Shown: positions 13,800-20,882, numbered from the stretch's first letter. The stretch is 20,882 bases of DNA from Methanoregula sp. (GCA_028711405.1 JAQTSH010000006.1:1-20882), one strand, 5' to 3'. Numbers and translations: made by a program. The notes: generated by a model not told the origin, from the letters alone.

Positions 13800-14867
13800 A
13801 TGCTTTTTCTTTCGGATGTGGAAAAACAGGACTGGAAACAGTACGCGAGCGAGATCACAAATCGTCCTTGTGCACCCGGTCAGTACGAGGTGAAGATTCG
13901 TGCAAACCTGTTCGCGGCTTTCTGCTATTTCATTGGCACGACCATGGCGGCACGCGGACGGACCCACGAATCCCTCGAATGGCTCAATGCAGGAGCCCTC
14001 GCTGAAGAGGAGGGGCTCTTCTCTGCGACATTTCTCTTGGGCTTTCTGGAGCGGCATGACGGGAAGATGGTTGCGCCTGCGGTTGCCTTCTCTGATCCGC
14101 GCCCGTTCGTCCATTTCGCAAACGTGCCTGTGATGAAAAAGGCGCGTATGCAATTCATTCACCAGTGTGCCCATACACTCCCGGCGTTCGATGCCCCGGT
14201 CCGGTTCATGGATATCGGGTGCGGGGATGGTGCCCTGACCGTGATGCTCTTGCGGCACCTGCAAGCAACCGGGAAGATTTCCCATATAGCAGGGATTCAT
14301 CTCATCGATCCTTCGCGTGCGATGATCGATCTCGCAGAAAAGACCGTCGCAGCAGCGTTCCCCGGTGTGCCGGTCAGTGGGGAAAATGCGAGTATTCAGG
14401 ATTGTTCAGCGACGATTGACCTGCATTATGATATCGCGATGAGTTCGCTCGCGTACCATCATATGCCGGCTGAGGATAAGGCAGCAAATCTCGCCCGGCT
14501 GAAACCCTGGATCGATCATTTCCTGCTCTTCGAGATGGACGCGAACAATGATACTCCTGAATTGTATTCTCCGGAACTTGCGTTTTCCGTGTACCAGTCG
14601 TACGGGCGTATCATGGATTTCGTCTTCGCCCATGATGCGCCGGTAGATGTGGTGACGGATTGCATCGATTCGTTTTTGATGACGGAAGTGGTCTCGCTCC
14701 TGACAAAACCCCGTGGTGTGCGTTCGGATTACCATATGCTCCGCAGCCAGTGGAATGAACTGTTGAAGACCGGACTCGAACCCGAATTTACATTGCGGTG
14801 CGATTCTGCCTGCTATGCGGATGAGTACATGACGCTGTTCACCCTGCACTACGGTAAAGGAAAATAA
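13800..14867 (+). CDS. Class I SAM-dependent methyltransferase of unknown substrate
   Basis: The 355-residue protein starts at ATG 13800 with GGTGA a few bases upstream. Residues 1-130 form a helical domain (including ANLFAAFCYFIGTTMAARGR and ESLEWLNAGALAEEEGLFSA) that reads like a short TPR-type helical repeat. The methyltransferase core follows: motif I FMDIGCGDG at 136-144, the acidic loop LIDPSRAMIDLAEK, and a late motif YDIAMSSLAYHHM typical of small-molecule methyltransferases. The C-terminal part (about 240-355) is helical, with ELYSPELAFSVYQSYGRIMDF. The core resembles methyltransferase_12/25-type enzymes, but no product-specific motif is seen. It is a single gene, divergent from NudC and convergent with the HdeD-like gene. 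The substrate is unknown. Confidence 0.75.
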   Translation: MLFLSDVEKQDWKQYASEITNRPCAPGQYEVKIRANLFAAFCYFIGTTMAARGRTHESLEWLNAGALAEEEGLFSATFLLGFLERHDGKMVAPAVAFSDPRPFVHFANVPVMKKARMQFIHQCAHTLPAFDAPVRFMDIGCGDGALTVMLLRHLQATGKISHIAGIHLIDPSRAMIDLAEKTVAAAFPGVPVSGENASIQDCSATIDLHYDIAMSSLAYHHMPAEDKAANLARLKPWIDHFLLFEMDANNDTPELYSPELAFSVYQSYGRIMDFVFAHDAPVDVVTDCIDSFLMTEVVSLLTKPRGVRSDYHMLRSQWNELLKTGLEPEFTLRCDSACYADEYMTLFTLHYGKGK

Positions 14868-14946
14868 CTCCGGGCGGATCGCTGCCGGCACAATTCTCTC
14901 TTCTCCTCTGTGCAGCGGGTTTTTGGGAGGTTGGTTTCAGGCTTTT

Positions 14947-15000
14947 CTGCTATGGATAACTTGTATCCATGGGTTCCTGTGACAAACCCGCCATGAACTC
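14947..15000 (+). repeat. 58-nt dispersed intergenic repeat, copy B (3' end diverged)
   Basis: The copy starts CTGCTATGGATAACTTG, continues TATCCATGGGTTCCTGTG, then ACAAACCCGCCATGAAC. It aligns without gaps to copy A (8804-8861) and to the reverse complement of copy C (16637-16694) up to GAAC; the last few bases differ. GGATA and TATCC can pair, as can GGGTT and AACCC. Confidence 0.8.
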
Positions 15001-15159
15001 GATTTTGGTTTTCCCCGGACCGACACGGTTTCCGGGATGTCGTCACCAGCAGGAAGAACCGACGTTGGGGGGTTTCACTCATCGCCCGCGTGCATCTGCC
15101 AGCCGGTGAGGACGAAAAATAAAAGACCTGTACAAAACTGAATGCTCGAAATGAAGGAT

Positions 15160-15182
15160 GAAAAAATGGATAAAAAAAGGTA
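15160..15182 (-). terminator. U-tract terminator of the HdeD-like gene
   Basis: Immediately after the stop codon (15183) the minus strand reads CACCTGATACC or similar followed by runs of T at about 15173-15179 and 15163-15168. Successive U-tracts without a strong hairpin are the usual archaeal termination signal. Confidence 0.5.
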
Positions 15183-15752
15183 TCAGGTGAGCGCTGCGTT
15201 CGCCTTCTTTACCGTGAACGAGACAACGACTGCGGCAATACCGATGATCAGGCAGAAGGCTCCGGCAACGAACGGCAGAATGACAACCGTTTCGATCGGG
15301 AATGCGAGGAGCAGGATGCCGAAGATCAGACTGAAAATGCCGAGAAGTCCATTGCCGGCATCCTTACTGGCAAATGCCTGGTACAGGTGGACACATCCGG
15401 TGATACACGCCCAGACTCCGACAAAGATGACAAAGAAGCTCAGCAGAAACAGGGTACTGTAGAGGGGATACGCGAGGATGATGATCCCGACGATAATATT
15501 CAGGATTGCAAGCACAATCTTCCAGCCCATCTGGCTCCGGTCCACGGCAAGACTCGCGAGGGAAAATATACCTCCCACGAACCAGAAGGCACCGAGCAGC
15601 GTGATGAATATCAACGTAGTCACGCCAGGTGTCGAAAAGAACATCATGCCGATAAAGATCGCAAGAATGCCCCAGATGAGCAGAACCCACCATGGGTAGA
15701 GACCAAGACTCTGTTTCATAATCAGTTCAGGATTTATTGATTCTTCAGTCAT
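15183..15752 (-). CDS. HdeD/DUF308 family integral membrane protein
   Basis: The 189-residue protein has six hydrophobic segments packed as three hairpins. Typical DUF308 phrases include PWWVLLIWGILAIFIGMMFF (20-39), the GIF-S-L pattern near 60-67, AILNIIVGIIILAYP and SLIFGILLLAFP. DUF308 pairs (helix, short turn with Pro, helix) recur three times, as expected for HdeD. Bacterial HdeD is linked to acid resistance; in archaea the role is unknown. The N-terminus (MTEESINPELIMKQSLGLYP) is cytosolic and hydrophilic. A TATA box about 43 nt before the ATG gives a short leader containing GGTG. It is a single gene, convergent with the methyltransferase gene. Confidence 0.88.
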   Translation of the reverse strand: MTEESINPELIMKQSLGLYPWWVLLIWGILAIFIGMMFFSTPGVTTLIFITLLGAFWFVGGIFSLASLAVDRSQMGWKIVLAILNIIVGIIILAYPLYSTLFLLSFFVIFVGVWACITGCVHLYQAFASKDAGNGLLGIFSLIFGILLLAFPIETVVILPFVAGAFCLIIGIAAVVVSFTVKKANAALT

Positions 15753-15789
15753 GAATATACACCATTAATATTATAGAATTTCCGTCATG

Positions 15790-15800
15790 GTATAAATAGT
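15790..15800 (-). promoter_or_regulatory. TATA-box promoter of the HdeD-like gene
   Basis: The minus strand reads CTATTTATACC. With the centre near 15794, transcription should begin near 15769, leaving a leader of about 17 nt before ATG 15752 that contains AATGGTG as a weak ribosome-binding site. Confidence 0.6.
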
Positions 15801-16205
15801 ATGACAAGCCGTGAGCGATTTTAAAGCGCCAGATGTTTACGATCCGGTGATTTGCCGCGTTGGGATGTTCTGGTTGTGAAGGGGCATTGGTAAAATGTCT
15901 GAACGTGTACGAGAATTTCCCCGAGTTCTTCTTGATGAGTTCATCCCAAGAACTCCATTCAAGAACTGAAGTGTTCGGAATTTTCCTGCAAGTGCCGGGT
16001 GCAGATTGATGTTCTTATATCCTGAATCCGGGGGAGGAGAGAGTTCCGGAGTCCCAGAATGATGCCTCGCAGCGGATCGATGACAGCTTTTCAGACTATA
16101 CTTCGGAAGGTTCTTCTCCATGTATTTGGAGGAGTTTTTCGAGTTTTTCCCCGCCCAAAAATCCTCGCTAAAGATCCTCGTCCCATGAACTTCTTCCGGT
16201 GACGG

Positions 16206-16254
16206 TGGGTGCATCCTCTTTACTGCTTCACTGTACTGAAGTGAGGAGGAGCAC
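16206..16254 (+). repeat. 49-nt imperfect direct repeat, left copy
   Basis: The copy begins TGGGTGCATCCTC, contains TTTACTGCTTC and ends GTGAGGAGGAGCAC. It aligns without gaps over 49 nt with 16502-16550; the strongest block is GAGGAGGAGCAC at the 3' end. Confidence 0.65.
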
Positions 16255-16501
16255 GTCCCGTAGGCTGATGAGCATAGGATTGAGCAGTGCTCCCGTATCG
16301 ACGAAAGTGCGGGGTTATATCGATTGTAGAAATGAATCTCATTTTCATATACTGAAGAGACGAGTGTTCCGCCGCTCCCGAAGAGACACCCTTGCGGCAG
16401 CTCAATAAAGATTTTTCAAATAGAATGTCAATGAACACACTTCTGGAAACTTCCGGGAAGACGAAAATCTCCGTTGCACATCTAACCTCCCGCTCCCTGG
16501 A

Positions 16502-16550
16502 TGGATGCATTGTTTCTACTGCTTTCTGAGACAGACGCGAGGAGGAGCAC
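16502..16550 (+). repeat. 49-nt imperfect direct repeat, right copy
   Basis: The copy begins TGGATGCATTGTT, contains TCTACTGCTTT and ends GCGAGGAGGAGCAC. It lies 296 nt from the left copy (start to start) in the same orientation. Confidence 0.65.
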
Positions 16551-16636
16551 AAAACGGGGAGGGAGAGAAACGCAGGGTGGTTGCAGAGCCTCCCGGAGCG
16601 GAGTAAGTGGGGCATCGTAAGATCCTATTCGTGGGC

Positions 16637-16694
16637 ACAAGTGTTCATGGCGGGTATACCACAGGAGCCCAGGGATAGTAGATATTCATAGCAG
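16637..16694 (-). repeat. 58-nt dispersed intergenic repeat, copy C
   Basis: Read on the minus strand it starts CTGCTATGAATATC, continues TATCCCTGGGCTCCTGTGG and ends TATACCCGCCATGAACACTTGT. It is exactly as long as copy A and shares its last 16 bases. It shows that the element occurs in both orientations. Confidence 0.8.
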
Positions 16695-16918
16695 GTTTCA
16701 CCTAAAAGTCATTTCACGGAACCTGAAGAAATCCCGGTTTATAAATCATCCTCGCAGGTGTGCAGGCATTCTCATAGTGAAGAAGTATCCAACAAAAACG
16801 CCCATGGAGATATCGGGCAGGGTCACACGGATAAATCCGGTCTTGCCGATGATCCTCCCAACCTTCGCCGGCTGGACTATCGATGGTGCCAAAAAACGGC
16901 GTGAAAACGGCTATGTGT

Positions 16919-16957
16919 GTTTTTTTTAAAAAAAAAGGTGAGAATGCCAAAGGCATT
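16919..16957 (-). terminator. Hairpin plus poly-U terminator of the ABC transporter operon
   Basis: Twenty-two bases after the permease stop the minus strand carries AATGCCTTTGGCATT (16957-16943), a perfect 6-bp stem with a 3-nt loop. CTCACC and nine T residues (16936-16928) follow, then eight A residues. This is an unusually bacterial-looking intrinsic terminator for an archaeon. Confidence 0.75.
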
Positions 16958-16978
16958 ATAATCTGGATCAGTATTTCC

Positions 16979-18190
16979 TCACTCGCTCCGCAATGCATCG
17001 ATCGGGTCCATATTGGATGCCCGCCATGCCGGGTACAATCCTGAGATGATGCAGACCACAATACCGATGATCATACCGGCAGGGATATAGATGATACTCT
17101 CCGGCAGGAAGAAGTACGCGGTGGATCCAATCATCGCACCTACGACTGAATACCCGATCACAAGACTACAGATCCCCCCAATGCACCCTCCGAGAATACC
17201 AAGGATGAGTGCCTCGTAGAGGAACATCCGTCGCACCTCGCCCTGCTCGGTCCCGATTGAGAGCAGGATGCCGATCTCCTGCACCCGCTCGTTCACCGAC
17301 ATCATCATGACATTGAAGATACTTGTTGCTGCGACCAGTAACGAAATGGCTCCTATCGCGAGGATGAACGTCGTCATCGTGCTCAAGGTCGACGTGATGC
17401 TGGACAGTCGGGAACTTGCATCCTGGATCCGTATCACGGGTGAATCCGGATCTTTATTGACTTTCGCATCGATTGCGGTCTTGACTTCGCTTATCGTATC
17501 GATATCCTTCACGATGACATTCACCTGGGTATACTGATCTTCTCCGCCATAATGATCGGTATACCAGTCCCGTGATACGACAATCGCGTTATCCGTATTC
17601 ACATTGTCCGAAGATGTCCCCCGCTCTTCGATGATCCCGACAACCCGCACCACCGGTCGGGTCTCGGATCCATTTGCTTTCCCGATATGGATCCGGCTCC
17701 CAATTTTTACATTGAAGTTGGAGGCGATCGTTGAACCGACAAGGGCATCATTCATGCCGTCCAGGTTTGTCCCGTTTGAGAGGGTAAGAAAACTCGTCAC
17801 ATCATTGGGTGCCAATCCATACACCGTGCCCCTGCCGTTCACCGATCCCAGTGTGAATTCAGTACTCGACCGGTAAATCGGGATAATGGTATTTCCCGTG
17901 CCTGCCGATTGTTTGATCTTCAACAGTTGGGTTTTTGTTATGCCTGTAGAGGTTGATGAAGAGTCAATTGTGCTTCCAGGAGGTCCAAATCGTACCGCAT
18001 CGTTCGTGATCACCAGTGTGTCAGCCCCGGTGGACAGCTGATCCTTCACCTGCAGCTGCATGTTCGTTCCCAGCATGCCCATGGATGAGATGGCGACAAC
18101 CCCGATCACGATGCCGATTGATGCAAGCATCGAGCGAAGAAAGTTCAGGCGGACACTCCTGACCGATAGATCGAAGAAGATATCTCTCAT
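16979..18190 (-). CDS. MacB-like ABC transporter permease (FtsX/MacB core)
   Basis: The 403-residue protein has the MacB topology. A first membrane helix (about 20-42, MLASIGIVIGVVAISSMGML) follows a short cytosolic leader (DIFFDLSVRSVRLNFLRS). A large exterior MacB-type domain (about 43-260, including GSTIASNFNVKIGSRI) comes next, then three C-terminal helices beginning FILAIGAISLLVAATSIFNVMM. The cytosolic coupling segment MSVNERVQEIGILLSIGTEQGEVRRMFLYEA matches the family. Such permeases do not carry substrate through a channel but transmit ATP-driven motion to the exterior (mechanotransmission). The start overlaps the ATPase stop by 4 nt (ATGA), giving translational coupling. It is last in the operon, before a strong terminator. 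Confidence 0.92.
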   Translation of the reverse strand: MRDIFFDLSVRSVRLNFLRSMLASIGIVIGVVAISSMGMLGTNMQLQVKDQLSTGADTLVITNDAVRFGPPGSTIDSSSTSTGITKTQLLKIKQSAGTGNTIIPIYRSSTEFTLGSVNGRGTVYGLAPNDVTSFLTLSNGTNLDGMNDALVGSTIASNFNVKIGSRIHIGKANGSETRPVVRVVGIIEERGTSSDNVNTDNAIVVSRDWYTDHYGGEDQYTQVNVIVKDIDTISEVKTAIDAKVNKDPDSPVIRIQDASSRLSSITSTLSTMTTFILAIGAISLLVAATSIFNVMMMSVNERVQEIGILLSIGTEQGEVRRMFLYEALILGILGGCIGGICSLVIGYSVVGAMIGSTAYFFLPESIIYIPAGMIIGIVVCIISGLYPAWRASNMDPIDALRSE

Positions 18191-18867
18191 GATTCCACAA
18201 TCCTCCCGTCTTCCAGGGTGATCGTCCGTTTGGCATACTCAGCGATCTTTGGATCGTGCGTGACAAGGATGACCGTTTTTCCTTTTTCATACAACCCCAC
18301 GAGAATCTCCATGATCTGGTAACCGGTCTTCCGGTCGAGGTTGCCGGTCGGTTCATCGCAGAGGAGAATTTTTGGATCGTTCACAAGCGCACGGGCGATT
18401 GCCACCCGCTGTTGCTGACCCCCGGATAACTGTGTCGGGCGGTGGGCGCTCATCACCCGGTCGATCCCGACTGAGTTTAATATCGCATCCGCTTTGCCGG
18501 TGGTGTCCCGCTTTTTGTATTTTAATATGAGCGGGTATTCCACATTCTCATATGCGGTAAGGAGTGGGATCAGGTAGAATTTCTGGAAGATATACCCGAT
18601 CGTATCCCTGCGCATATGCGTCCGTTCGAGTTTTGTCATGCGAGCCACATTCTTGCCGGCAATATACAGTTCACCGGTCGTGGGAACATCGAGAATCCCA
18701 ATCTGGTTCATCATGGTCGATTTACCGGAACCGGACGGTCCCATGAGCGCGACGAATTCGCCTTCCATGATGTCAAGTGAGATATGGTTGAGGGCAGTGA
18801 AATCACCGCTCTCCAGTGGGTACACTTTTGACACATCCGCCAGACGGATGAGTGGGATTTCTGTCAT
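18187..18867 (-). CDS. ABC transporter ATPase (MacB/LolD type)
   Basis: Start ATG 18867 (MTEIPLIRLADVSKVY) is chosen because GGGAG lies 7 nt upstream and 11 nt after the preceding stop. An in-frame ATG at 18912 would add 15 residues overlapping the previous gene. The 226-residue protein has Walker A GPSGSGKST (43-51), the Q-loop FQK near 94-96, the signature LSGGQQQRVAIARAL (147-161), Walker B ILLCDEPTGNLD (167-178) and the switch His in VTHD (204). The Asn-Leu-Asp D-loop and EPTGNLDRKTG are typical of the MacB/LolD/FtsE group. It powers the permease encoded next and is presumed to act on the cytosolic face. All catalytic residues are intact. Confidence 0.95.
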   Translation of the reverse strand: MTEIPLIRLADVSKVYPLESGDFTALNHISLDIMEGEFVALMGPSGSGKSTMMNQIGILDVPTTGELYIAGKNVARMTKLERTHMRRDTIGYIFQKFYLIPLLTAYENVEYPLILKYKKRDTTGKADAILNSVGIDRVMSAHRPTQLSGGQQQRVAIARALVNDPKILLCDEPTGNLDRKTGYQIMEILVGLYEKGKTVILVTHDPKIAEYAKRTITLEDGRIVES

Positions 18868-18878
18868 ACCCGGTCTCC

Positions 18879-20201
18879 CTACTGTTTCTTCTTCAATTTT
18901 GTTGAGATCCATTTACGTTTCTTCCAGAGGACGATACCGACAACAAGGACGATCGCGCCGGCGATCACCGGGTAAAATGCGGTGATCCCGCCACCTTTGC
19001 TGCTGAAACCGAAGATGCTTGACGCGCCACCCATACCGCCCATATTCTGTCCGTTTGTTCTGGCGGTACTGCCTGTGGCACCTGTACTGGTGCCGGCGCT
19101 GCCAGAAGATGCGCCGATTGTTCCGGATCCTGATGATGATGTGAGATCCAGCACCTTTGTGGTACTATACGTATTGCCATTCGAATCCTTCCAGGTCATG
19201 ACAAGCGGGACTGAGGAGAGATCCCGGCAGGTGAACGTCAGGTCAAAACTCCCGGAGTCATCTGCGGCAAGGCTACCGATTGCGTATTCCGGGTAGGTAC
19301 CCGTACCGGTCGCGGGTGAACCCACTGTCACGAGAAGTCCTTTTGCATTCGTGATACCGGTGTTTGTGATGTCTCCGGTGAGGTCATAATAGGATCCTTT
19401 CGTCGTCAGGACAACATTGTTGACAACCGGTACCGCAGCAGTTTTATCGTTGCTGAACGTGATGGGCAGGTTGACCTCGAGGGTATGGGTCACCTCCCCG
19501 TTCTGGTAGGTGATATGAAAGGTGACGTTTGTCTCCTGGTTTGCCTTGATGCTGAACGGTACTTCCATATAACTCCGCCCGGTGAGCGAGCTGATATACT
19601 TCTGCGACGGGGTGACTTCGATGCTGGTTCCGGTGGGGATGATTTGGATGTTCCTGACACTTCCTTCACGGGGATTGACGATCGTCAGGTTGACGGTCTC
19701 AGCGATCGAGCGGGAGAACGACTCCGGTTTTTCCGAGACATATGCCTTCAACTCGGTCGAGTCCACTTTGAGGACGAAGGGATAACTGATACTCCCGGCA
19801 CTGATCGTTCCGACCGAGAAGAGCGGGAAATAGACGCCATCCGGTGGATCGATCGTGACCTGGAACGAGTAGGTCAATGTCGAACCCGCCCCAATATAAC
19901 TGACAGAATTCCAGGCATTCTTGTTAACGAGGTTGACCTTGTTATCCAGAATCTCGGCATTATTCAATCCCACTGAGGTGGTTCCGGCATTTTTCAGGGT
20001 TACATAGACAGTTCCCTCTTCATAGGGAAAAAACACCGGGGGATCCATCGTGACGTTCGTCACGTAGACGAGCGCTGCTGCGTCCTGTGCGGTGGTTGAT
20101 GAACTGGTCGATGTGCTGTCGGTTGTGGTCGTCGCCGCGAATGCGGTTGATACCATCAGTACCAGGAATATTAAACTCACGAGTGCGGTTGTAATTCGCA
20201 T
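18879..20201 (-). CDS. COG1361-type surface protein, signal peptide and C-terminal membrane anchor
   Basis: ATG 20201 is preferred over ATG 20222 because GGAGG (20210-20206) stands just before it and the product then opens with a signal peptide (MRITTALVSLIFLVLMVSTAFA, cleavage after about residue 22). The 440-residue protein continues with a Ser/Thr-rich stretch (TTTTDSTSTSSSTT) and several beta-sandwich repeats of the COG1361/CARDB kind (TNVTMDPPVFFPYEEGTVYV, VNLTIVNPREGS, YYDLTGDITNTG). A Gly/Ser-rich spacer (about 355-400) leads to one transmembrane helix (FYPVIAGAIVLVVGIVLW) and a basic tail (KKRKWISTKLKKKQ). It lies 11 nt before the ATPase gene in one operon. This genomic trio is common in methanogens. 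By position and topology it may be the exterior partner of the MacB-like pump, playing the part of a membrane-fusion or substrate-holding protein; this is inference. Confidence 0.85.
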   Translation of the reverse strand: MRITTALVSLIFLVLMVSTAFAATTTTDSTSTSSSTTAQDAAALVYVTNVTMDPPVFFPYEEGTVYVTLKNAGTTSVGLNNAEILDNKVNLVNKNAWNSVSYIGAGSTLTYSFQVTIDPPDGVYFPLFSVGTISAGSISYPFVLKVDSTELKAYVSEKPESFSRSIAETVNLTIVNPREGSVRNIQIIPTGTSIEVTPSQKYISSLTGRSYMEVPFSIKANQETNVTFHITYQNGEVTHTLEVNLPITFSNDKTAAVPVVNNVVLTTKGSYYDLTGDITNTGITNAKGLLVTVGSPATGTGTYPEYAIGSLAADDSGSFDLTFTCRDLSSVPLVMTWKDSNGNTYSTTKVLDLTSSSGSGTIGASSGSAGTSTGATGSTARTNGQNMGGMGGASSIFGFSSKGGGITAFYPVIAGAIVLVVGIVLWKKRKWISTKLKKKQ

Positions 20202-20280
20202 AATTCCTCCATTATGATTCATTGGTTTGTATGGATTTGTATATCCTTTCGAAAGAATTTTCTTTGAGACGGTGAACCGT
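20199..20280 (-). promoter_or_regulatory. Promoter and palindromic candidate operators of the ABC operon
   Basis: On the minus strand CGAAAGG (BRE-like) and ATATACAA (TATA, 20244-20237) place the transcript start near 20215, followed by a leader with GGAGG and ATG 20201. Directly upstream or overlapping are the palindrome CTTTCGAAAG (20246-20255), AAAGAATTTTCTTT (20252-20265) and ACGGTGAACCGT (20269-20280). Palindromes touching the BRE are well placed to bind a repressor that blocks TFB/TBP. Confidence 0.5.
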
Positions 20281-20882
20281 TCTCATCCTGAATTTTTGTT
20301 CCATCTGCGGGTCATGGGCGGTTCATATGAAACGGTTTTTGTTTTCATACCGTCATCATGCCGTCCGTGAGTGCCATTTTTGACTCATCCGGGATTTGCA
20401 AAAACCTCGAAAGTCGGTTTTTTTAAAAGCACGTTCGGAAGCGCAGATCATAGGTGTTGTGTCCACAGTGTTCGGGTGAATGATTACCGGTAAAATATGC
20501 CAGTTGCTCATATGTAATGTCTGATGATTTTGGTAATGATCAAAAAATGATGGGAAAATTGGGGTTTTATTGGTCCTCTATGCTTGGGTTCCTGTGCCAC
20601 ATTGCTCTCTGGTACCGCGCATCGGTACCATTTTTCTGCACGTGTCGGATTGTTTATGACACGATGCCCGGCAGTTCTTTTGTATAGCGTTCCTTGTACG
20701 GATTGCCTGTCGTTCATGGGTCAGATCGATACTTCTTTTGGTATGCCGGGCGATGTTCGTCAATACTTTGCCCGTATCATTTTTTTGTCCTGGTTCTCCT
20801 TTACATTTATCCTGGGGACTGTCTCCAAACACCGCGACGTTGCGTAAAGATGATCCGGGAGCGGTATCTTTGTGCAGGTTGC
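20202..20882. other. Upstream region of the ABC operon, no convincing gene
   Basis: Beyond the promoter palindromes there are further symmetric sequences: TTCATATGAA near 20323-20332, a TATGAAA/TTTTCATA pair spanning about 20326-20349, and recurring CCGT/ACGG blocks. A partial 58-nt repeat lies near 20579. Two overlapping frames (plus 20584-20847 from TTG, minus 20832-20578) have no recognisable product and no ribosome-binding site. Confidence 0.4.
20579..20600 (+). repeat. Possible partial copy D of the 58-nt dispersed repeat
   Basis: TATGCTTGGGTTCCTGTG matches copy B (TATCCATGGGTTCCTGTG) at 15 of 18 positions and then diverges; the CGCCATGAAC part is missing. It could be a decayed remnant or chance. 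Confidence 0.35.

Larger units (their letters stand above)
14868..15182. other. Convergent intergenic region with terminators and one dispersed repeat
   Basis: No gene is supported here. Just after the methyltransferase stop, GCAC and GTGC arms (about 14888-14915) precede GGGTTTTTGGG, a plausible plus-strand terminator. The 58-nt repeat copy B lies at 14947-15000. At the right end A-runs at about 15163-15179 give U-tracts for transcripts of the HdeD-like gene on the minus strand. Confidence 0.5.
15753..16978. other. About 1.2 kb lower-GC region without a supportable gene
   Basis: Several open frames of 20-130 codons exist on both strands, but none combines a start codon, a ribosome-binding site and a recognisable protein. 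The stretch contains the HdeD promoter, a 49-nt imperfect direct repeat (16206-16254 and 16502-16550), an octamer GAAGAGAC repeated at 16354 and 16380, inverted GCCGC/GCGGC arms (16371-16398), copy C of the 58-nt repeat and the terminator of the ABC operon. It looks like a decaying or regulatory spacer rather than a coding region. Confidence 0.5.

Noticed and set aside
15755..16015. An open minus-strand frame reading EWSSWDELIKKNSGKFSYTF and onwards
   Set aside because: It is open for about 87 codons but has no usable start codon and runs into the HdeD promoter and start; at most a relic.
16746..16892. A 48-codon minus-strand frame ending TGFIRVTLPDISMGVFVGYFF and a short tail
   Set aside because: It looks protein-like, but it would start at TTG with no ribosome-binding site, directly after a strong terminator, and no homologue comes to mind.
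20584..20847. An 87-codon plus-strand frame from TTG
   Set aside because: No ribosome-binding site, unusual composition for this genome, and an overlapping antisense frame of equal length; not supported as a gene.
8149..20882. tRNA genes, rRNA genes and CRISPR arrays
   Set aside because: I looked for T-loop GGTTCGAATCC-like sequences with acceptor stems and for short repeats at regular spacing in the intergenic stretches and found none; the 58-nt and 49-nt repeats are too few and too far apart for CRISPR.

Overview
The window looks like chromosome from a methanogenic archaeon, most likely of the order Methanomicrobiales (a Methanoregula- or Methanosphaerula-like genome). The grounds are an archaeal nascent-polypeptide-associated complex (NAC) protein with a UBA tail, TATA-box promoters placed for short leaders, archaeal-type DHH nuclease and tRNA methyltransferase genes, and a COG1361/MacB-type export operon. 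The lineage is inferred from gene content; no 16S gene is present.

Layout. (1) Positions 1-3508: a truncated NAD(P)H-hydrate epimerase gene on the minus strand faces away from a tightly packed plus-strand operon (RecJ-like DHH phosphoesterase, PUA-domain protein, NAC, TrmI-like tRNA m1A methyltransferase). All four operon genes overlap, one pair by 77 nt. (2) Positions 3562-8148: one 4.6-kb minus-strand gene encodes a 1528-residue protein. It has a degenerate response-regulator receiver domain, about 1,080 residues of coiled coil containing an in-register 109-residue repeat, an acidic proline-rich linker and a small basic C-terminal domain. (3) Positions 8149-9167: about 1 kb without a supportable gene, with a strong TATA element and the first copy of a 58-nt dispersed repeat. 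(4) Positions 9168-15752: mostly single genes in alternating orientation. These are a DedA membrane protein, a MATE exporter, an RMD1/DUF155 protein, a NudC-type Nudix hydrolase, a class I methyltransferase and an HdeD/DUF308 membrane protein. (5) Positions 15753-16978: about 1.2 kb of non-coding, lower-GC DNA with a 49-nt direct repeat, another copy of the 58-nt repeat and a strong terminator. (6) Positions 16979-20201: a three-gene minus-strand operon read as COG1361 surface protein, ABC ATPase, MacB-like permease. (7) Positions 20202-20882: a palindrome-rich upstream region and sequence with no convincing gene.

How the genes work together. The first operon couples DNA-end processing, tRNA/RNA modification and nascent-chain handling, probably with translational coupling. 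The last operon is a complete mechanotransmission-type ABC system: membrane-anchored exterior protein, ATPase and permease. The genes between are mainly stand-alone membrane or housekeeping functions.

The most unusual items are the giant pseudo-receiver coiled-coil protein with its 327-bp internal repeats, and the 58-nt dispersed intergenic repeat, which has three clear copies and one partial copy and whose paired positions change together in one copy.
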